From Candidatus Scatomorpha stercoravium (GTDB lineage: Bacteria > Bacillota > Clostridia > Oscillospirales > Oscillospiraceae): DNA of 8,595 nt. The notes beneath the pieces are model-generated. The model worked only from the letters and a program-made list of their open reading frames with translations, ran no database searches and had not been told where the DNA came from. The DNA lies in assembly GCA_018716005.1 (NCBI GenBank), contig DVKN01000078.1, positions 1-8,595 of the forward strand, given 5' to 3'. Below, piece by piece: positions 5,354 through 8,595 of this stretch. A program made the position numbers and the translations under genes. Each line of letters starts with the position of its first letter. The first letter of the stretch is position 1.

Positions 5354-6670
5354 TCAGCCGAGCTCTATCCGTTCGCCGCGGAACACGAGCGCCGTGATAT
5401 CCTGCGCGTCCACGGGCGCGGCGAAGGAGCCGCTTATCTCGAAGGATCCGCCCTCGGCATAGAAGTACGCGCCGAGCCGGATGAAGCTGAACTTCTCGCC
5501 GTCGCCGTCGAGCAGATAGAGCTCGCGCAGGCCCGGGCTGCCGCCCAGCAGGTTCTCCGGGTCCTCGCCCGTGATGCTTACCCCGACGGGCGTTATCACG
5601 ACCTCGACGTCCCTCACGACGCCGCCTCCGGCGGGTATGTCGACCGTATAGCGCGGCTGCTCGGGGGCGTTCGAGATGTCGAAGGTGACGGACCATGAGC
5701 CGCTGACGCTGTCCGTGAAGCGGCCGCCCGCGTAGAGCTCCGCTCCCTCGGCCTCGCCGGGCGTGACGTCGAAGCCGCAGAACATGATGTAGCTCGCGAT
5801 TTCCCCGGCGTTCTGCGGCTGAGCGCGGCTGCGGGTCACGGCCATGCCGCCGTTTATCGAGCCCTTTACGATGCTGCCGTCGGCCAGCTTCAGCCAAAGC
5901 TCAGGCAGATTCCAGAGATTGAGCAAATCGAGCCGCCATTCATCCTGTATGAGCTGCACCGAGACCTTCCCGTCCCTGACCCCGGCGGAATCTATCAGCA
6001 CATAGCCCTCCGCCGCCTCTACGGGCTCCGCGAGCGGGGGCATGAGCTCGTCGCCCTCGACCTCGCCGCCCGCCGCGAGCAGCTCGTCAAGGGCGGCGTC
6101 CACGCGCGAGCTCTCTATATCCACCCTGCGCGTGCCGATGACGCCGGCGCCGACGGTAAGCTCGTCGCAGCCCTCGGCCTTGCCGAGCGTGAGCTCGAAT
6201 ACGGCGGCGCCGGAGGCCTCGTCGAAGTACGCGAGCTTATTGTCCATAATTTCCGGCCGTGGCTCGCCCCTTACGCTCACGGGTACGGATACGTTCTTGC
6301 TTATGCGGCCCTCGCCGGATACGTCGCGGACTGAGTAGTACAGCGCGGCCATGCCGTCGAAGCGCTGCGCGCCTATGACGGTGAACTCTATGCCCTCGTC
6401 GCTGACCGTGCTCTCGACGGGCTCCATCACCCCGACGAAGGACCTGGGCAGGATATCGCTCAGCCAGTCGAAGGCCCCCAGGGCCGCCGCGCAGCCGGTT
6501 ATGAGGCACGCGGCCGCCGCCGCGGCCGCGACGGCCATGCGGAGCTTCCTGCGGCGCTTCCTCAGCCCCGCGCGCGCCCGGGCGCCCGGGACGGGGTCAA
6601 AGACGGGTAAGCCGCTCTCCATCGCGTCCAGCGCCGCGCGGATGAGCCTCTCGTCGCTGTCAAAGGCCAT
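5354..6670 (-). CDS. Membrane-anchored probable anti-sigma factor 2 (DUF4179-like)
   Basis: This 438-residue paralogue of the product encoded at 3455-4768 keeps its plan. A cytoplasmic stretch of 44 residues ends in a basic run (RKRRRKLR), followed by an Ala-rich membrane helix (about 45-63) ending in LITGCAAA with Cys60, then about 375 extracytoplasmic residues. Shared blocks include EGIEFTVIGAQRF (92-104), YFDEASGAAVFEL (148-160), GRFTDSVSGSWSVTF (316-330) and VVITPVGVSI (357-366). The middle of the sensor differs greatly from its sister, so the two may sense different signals. No zinc anti-sigma motif is present. The ATG at 6670 overlaps the sigma gene by 11 bp (ATGGCCTTTGA), with GCGAGG about 8 nt upstream. 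Longer in-frame starts inside the sigma gene (6688, 6730) are less likely because this start reproduces the sister's N-terminal length. Function is inferred from gene pairing and topology. Confidence 0.8.
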   Translation of the reverse strand: MAFDSDERLIRAALDAMESGLPVFDPVPGARARAGLRKRRRKLRMAVAAAAAAACLITGCAAALGAFDWLSDILPRSFVGVMEPVESTVSDEGIEFTVIGAQRFDGMAALYYSVRDVSGEGRISKNVSVPVSVRGEPRPEIMDNKLAYFDEASGAAVFELTLGKAEGCDELTVGAGVIGTRRVDIESSRVDAALDELLAAGGEVEGDELMPPLAEPVEAAEGYVLIDSAGVRDGKVSVQLIQDEWRLDLLNLWNLPELWLKLADGSIVKGSINGGMAVTRSRAQPQNAGEIASYIMFCGFDVTPGEAEGAELYAGGRFTDSVSGSWSVTFDISNAPEQPRYTVDIPAGGGVVRDVEVVITPVGVSITGEDPENLLGGSPGLRELYLLDGDGEKFSFIRLGAYFYAEGGSFEISGSFAAPVDAQDITALVFRGERIELG

Positions 6671-7148
6671 TATTAACCTCGCTTTCATACTCGCGCAGCT
6701 CGCTCGCGAGCTGCTTCTTGGCCCTCTCATAGCGCTTGCGGGCCGCGGCCTCGCCGATGCCCAGACGCCGGGCTATCTCGGCGTAGTCCAGCTCGTCGTA
6801 AACGCGCCAGAGCACTATCGCGCGGTCCTCGCCCTTCAGGCGGGAGAGCGCGGCTATTACGGCCGGGGCGCAGCCCTCGTCGTATTCCGGCGTGAAGCCG
6901 CCGGCCGCGTCGCCCAGCGCCTCGAGCGAGACGTCGCGCCGCCTCCTGAGGCGGTCGAGGCATTTGTTGTACGTAACGCGGTGCAGCCAGGCCCGCTCGC
7001 CGCCCGGCTTCGGCGGCTTCTCGCAGGCCGCGGCGAAGGCGTCCTGCACGGCGTCCTCGGCCTCGTGCCAGTCGCCCAGCATGGCCCAGGCGCGCGCAAG
7101 CAGCTCCCGCGTATAGAGCCGCGCCGCCTCTTCCAGATTGAATGCCAT
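6660..7148 (-). CDS. RNA polymerase ECF-type sigma factor 2
   Basis: The 162-residue protein is a close paralogue of sigma factor 1. Region 2 (about 12-72) has LLARAWAMLGDWHEAEDAVQDAF and WLHRVTYNKCLDRLRRR. Region 4 (about 97-152) has the helix-turn-helix DYAEIARRLGIGEAAARKRYERAKKQL. GDWHEAEDAVQ and EAAARKRYERAKK are identical in both proteins, which suggests overlapping promoter choice, while the linker (73-96) and C-terminal tail differ. The ATG at 7148 follows a purine-rich GGAGGGGAGGCGGGAAG and lies about 26 nt after the predicted transcript start. The gene overlaps its anti-sigma partner by 11 bp. The C-terminus ESEVNNGL extends the ESEV end of sigma factor 1. Confidence 0.94.
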   Translation of the reverse strand: MAFNLEEAARLYTRELLARAWAMLGDWHEAEDAVQDAFAAACEKPPKPGGERAWLHRVTYNKCLDRLRRRRDVSLEALGDAAGGFTPEYDEGCAPAVIAALSRLKGEDRAIVLWRVYDELDYAEIARRLGIGEAAARKRYERAKKQLASELREYESEVNNGL

Positions 7149-7180
7149 CTTCCCGCCTCCCCTCCGCAGGTCCTGCTGTA

Positions 7181-7212
7181 ATTATAACGCATGAGGCCAT
7201 GGTTTTGTGACA
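7181..7212 (-). promoter_or_regulatory. Shared ECF-type promoter of sigma operon 2
   Basis: On the minus strand TGTCACA (7212-7206) is followed after 13 nt by ATGCGTTATAAT (7192-7181), the same blocks and spacing as at 5328-5297. The 13-nt spacers are unrelated in sequence, so the two blocks look selected and not just copied. The transcript should start near 7174. Confidence 0.7.
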
Positions 7213-7252
7213 TATTTTTCGCGTATCCAGGAACAGCCTCGCACATAAAGCA

Positions 7253-7281
7253 CCGCCGCCCGGCGGCAGGCCGGGCGGCGG
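7253..7281 (-). terminator. Probable terminator of the ligA-alcohol dehydrogenase transcript
   Basis: A perfect 12-bp GC stem pairs CCGCCGCCCGGC (7253-7264) with GCCGGGCGGCGG (7270-7281) around a 5-nt loop. It lies 8 nt past the dehydrogenase stop codon. Only a short T-run (TGCTTTATG) follows on the minus strand, so termination may be partial, letting some transcripts continue into sigma operon 2. Confidence 0.65.
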
Positions 7282-7289
7282 GTTGGATT

Positions 7290-8330
7290 TTACCGCGCGC
7301 AGTCCACGGCGGTCTTTATGACGCCGTCGCGGCGGTGCTCGAAAACTTCGAAGGCGCGCTCTATATTGCTGAGCGGATAGCGGTGCGTTATGAGCGGCGT
7401 CGTGTCTATCTTGCCCGCGGCGATGAGGCGCAGTATCTCGCCGCAGTCGCAGCCGTCGACGCCACCGGTCTTGAAAGTCAGGTTTTTGCCGTACATATCG
7501 GGCAGCGGCAGGCTCTGCGCGCGGTCGTAAAGCGCGACGACGGTGACTATGGCGTTCGGCCTCGCGCACTGCCAGGCGAGCTGAAAGCTCTCGTCCGAGC
7601 CGCCGCACTCTATGACGCGGTCGGCCCCGCCGTGCTCCGTGTGCGCGAGCGTATATTCGCGCAGGCCCTCCGGGCCCGTCGTGAGCACCTCGGGATGGTG
7701 GGCGCGCACGAGCTCGAGGCGCTCGGGGTGCCGGTCGCAGACTATGACGCGCGCCGGTTTTTTCAGCAGGACGCACTCGAGCGTGCAATAGCCCGTCGGC
7801 CCGCCGCCTATTATGAGCACCGTGTCCCCGGGGCCGATCTCGCTTATCTTGGCAGCCCAATAACCCGTGGCGAGGATGTCGCCGGTGAAGAGCGCCTGCT
7901 CGTCCGTGACGCCCTCGGGTATTACGGAGAGGCCCGTGTCCGCGTGCGGGACGCGGACGTATTCGGCGAGGCCGCCGTCTATGCGGCAGCCGAGGGCCCA
8001 GCCGCCGTCGGGGTCTGTGCAGTTGTTCACCCAGCCGTTTTTGCAGAAGAAGCACTCGCCGCAATATGTCTCCACGTTCACGGCGACGCGCTCGCCGGGC
8101 TTCACCTTCGCGACGCCGCTCCCGACGGCCTCGACGACGCCGACCATCTCGTGCCCTATCGTGACGCCGGGCACGGCGCGCGGGACGCTCCCGTGCTTGA
8201 TGTGCAGGTCGCTTGTGCAGATGCTCGCGAGCGTGACGCGAACGATGGCGTCGCCGGGCTCTTTTATCTCCGGCCGGGGCTTGTCTGCGAGGCGCAGGTC
8301 GCCGCTGCCGTAATAGGTGTAAGCTCTCAT
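7290..8330 (-). CDS. Zinc-dependent alcohol dehydrogenase (MDR family, secondary-alcohol type)
   Basis: The 346-residue protein is a full-length medium-chain dehydrogenase. The catalytic zinc ligands appear to be C38 (CTSD), H60 and E61 (GHE), and D151 in TGDILATGY, the Cys/His/Glu/Asp pattern of clostridial secondary alcohol dehydrogenases. C90, C93, C96 and C104 (CGECFFCKNGWVNNC) form a structural zinc lobe. The Rossmann motif GGGPTG (175-180) is followed by D199 at the end of the second strand (VIVCDR), which favours NAD(H) over NADP(H). It should interconvert an alcohol or polyol with a ketone or aldehyde in the cytoplasm; the substrate is not clear. The ATG at 8330 has AAGGGGAGGG about 5 nt upstream. 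Only 19 nt separate it from the ligase stop, so the two are probably co-transcribed. Confidence 0.93.
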   Translation of the reverse strand: MRAYTYYGSGDLRLADKPRPEIKEPGDAIVRVTLASICTSDLHIKHGSVPRAVPGVTIGHEMVGVVEAVGSGVAKVKPGERVAVNVETYCGECFFCKNGWVNNCTDPDGGWALGCRIDGGLAEYVRVPHADTGLSVIPEGVTDEQALFTGDILATGYWAAKISEIGPGDTVLIIGGGPTGYCTLECVLLKKPARVIVCDRHPERLELVRAHHPEVLTTGPEGLREYTLAHTEHGGADRVIECGGSDESFQLAWQCARPNAIVTVVALYDRAQSLPLPDMYGKNLTFKTGGVDGCDCGEILRLIAAGKIDTTPLITHRYPLSNIERAFEVFEHRRDGVIKTAVDCAR

Positions 8331-8349
8331 AAGCCCTCCCCTTCCAAGC

Positions 8350-8595
8350 TCACTTAATCATCTCGTTGAATTCGGCCTCGTATATTATCCTCACGCCCAG
8401 GGCCTGCGCCTTCGTGAGCTTGCTCCCGGCCGCCTCGCCGGCGAGGACGCAGGCGGTCTTTTTGCTGACGGAGCCGGAGACCTTGCCGCCGAAGGACTCG
8501 ATTATCCTCGCGGCCTCGTCGCGGGTATAGGTCGGGAGCGTGCCGGTGAGGACGAAGGTCATGCCGGCGAAGCGCGTGTCCTTCACAGTCTCCCC
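8350..8595 (-). CDS. ligA: NAD-dependent DNA ligase, C-terminal BRCT domain (partial, 5' part beyond window)
   Basis: The 81 visible residues are the C-terminal BRCT domain of LigA, with GMTFVLTGTLPTYTRDEAARIIESFGGKV, then SGSVSKKTACVLAGEAAGSKLTKAQALGV and a short final helix. LigA seals nicks during replication and repair using NAD; its adenylation, OB and zinc/HhH domains would lie beyond the right edge. The reading frame stays open to the last base of the window. A GTG at 8586 is an internal valine, not a start. The last codons before the TGA encode EMIK, a normal place for LigA to stop. BRCT domains also occur in other proteins, but the TGTLP and SGSVSKKT-AGEAAGSKL series is characteristic of LigA. 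Confidence 0.93.
   Translation of the reverse strand, partial: GETVKDTRFAGMTFVLTGTLPTYTRDEAARIIESFGGKVSGSVSKKTACVLAGEAAGSKLTKAQALGVRIIYEAEFNEMIK

Noticed and set aside
5298..5897. 199-codon minus-strand open frame overlapping anti-sigma gene 2
   Set aside because: It is out of frame with the supported gene, is Arg-rich low complexity, and has no homologous counterpart in the sister module.
6727..8064. 445-codon minus-strand open frame across sigma factor 2 and the dehydrogenase
   Set aside because: It is a different frame over two well-supported genes and their terminator, and is extremely rich in Arg, Ala, Gly and Pro. It is a GC artefact.
7191..8357. 388-codon plus-strand open frame opposite the dehydrogenase
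   Set aside because: It is antisense to a full-length zinc dehydrogenase with all its ligands and has no domain pattern of its own.

Overview
The window is GC-rich DNA, apart from a short AT-richer intergenic stretch, and looks like a chromosomal segment of a high-GC Clostridia-type Firmicute. The Oscillospirales and relatives are my best guess. The reasons are the strong Shine-Dalgarno sites, the rplU-rpmA-obg order, an Old Yellow Enzyme-type flavoprotein typical of anaerobes, a secondary-alcohol-dehydrogenase-like enzyme, and ECF sigma/anti-sigma pairs with large extracytoplasmic domains. There are no mobile elements, CRISPR arrays, tRNAs or rRNAs.

Layout, left to right. (1) Positions 1-1068, minus strand: the first 356 codons of an NADH:flavin oxidoreductase, cut by the left edge. 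(2) Positions 1069-1441: a divergent control region with a promoter for the flavoenzyme, one good and one weaker promoter for the ribosomal-protein operon, small palindromes, and an rplU leader that can fold over its own ribosome-binding site. (3) Positions 1442-3407, plus strand: rplU, rpmA, a strong terminator, then obg. The usual Firmicute prp gene between rplU and rpmA is missing, and L27 correspondingly lacks the N-terminal extension that Prp removes. (4) Positions 3421-3454: a 15-bp-stem terminator shared by the converging obg and anti-sigma transcripts. (5) Positions 3455-7148, minus strand: two tandem paralogous modules, each an ECF sigma factor followed by a single-pass membrane protein that is probably its anti-sigma factor. 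(6) Positions 7290-8595, minus strand: the C-terminal BRCT domain of NAD-dependent DNA ligase (cut by the right edge), followed closely by a zinc alcohol dehydrogenase and a hairpin terminator.

The most interesting part is the double ECF module. Both sigma genes are preceded by the same bipartite promoter, TGTCACA-N13-ATGCGTTATAAT, with identical spacing, which suggests autoregulation and possible cross-regulation. Both membrane proteins carry the identical segment LITGCAAA at the end of the transmembrane helix. This is a lipobox-like site placed between a short cytoplasmic domain and a sensor domain of about 375 residues. The promoter also shows that sigma gene 1 starts at a GTG at 5241 and not at the longer upstream ATG. 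The rest of the window is ordinary housekeeping or metabolic sequence.
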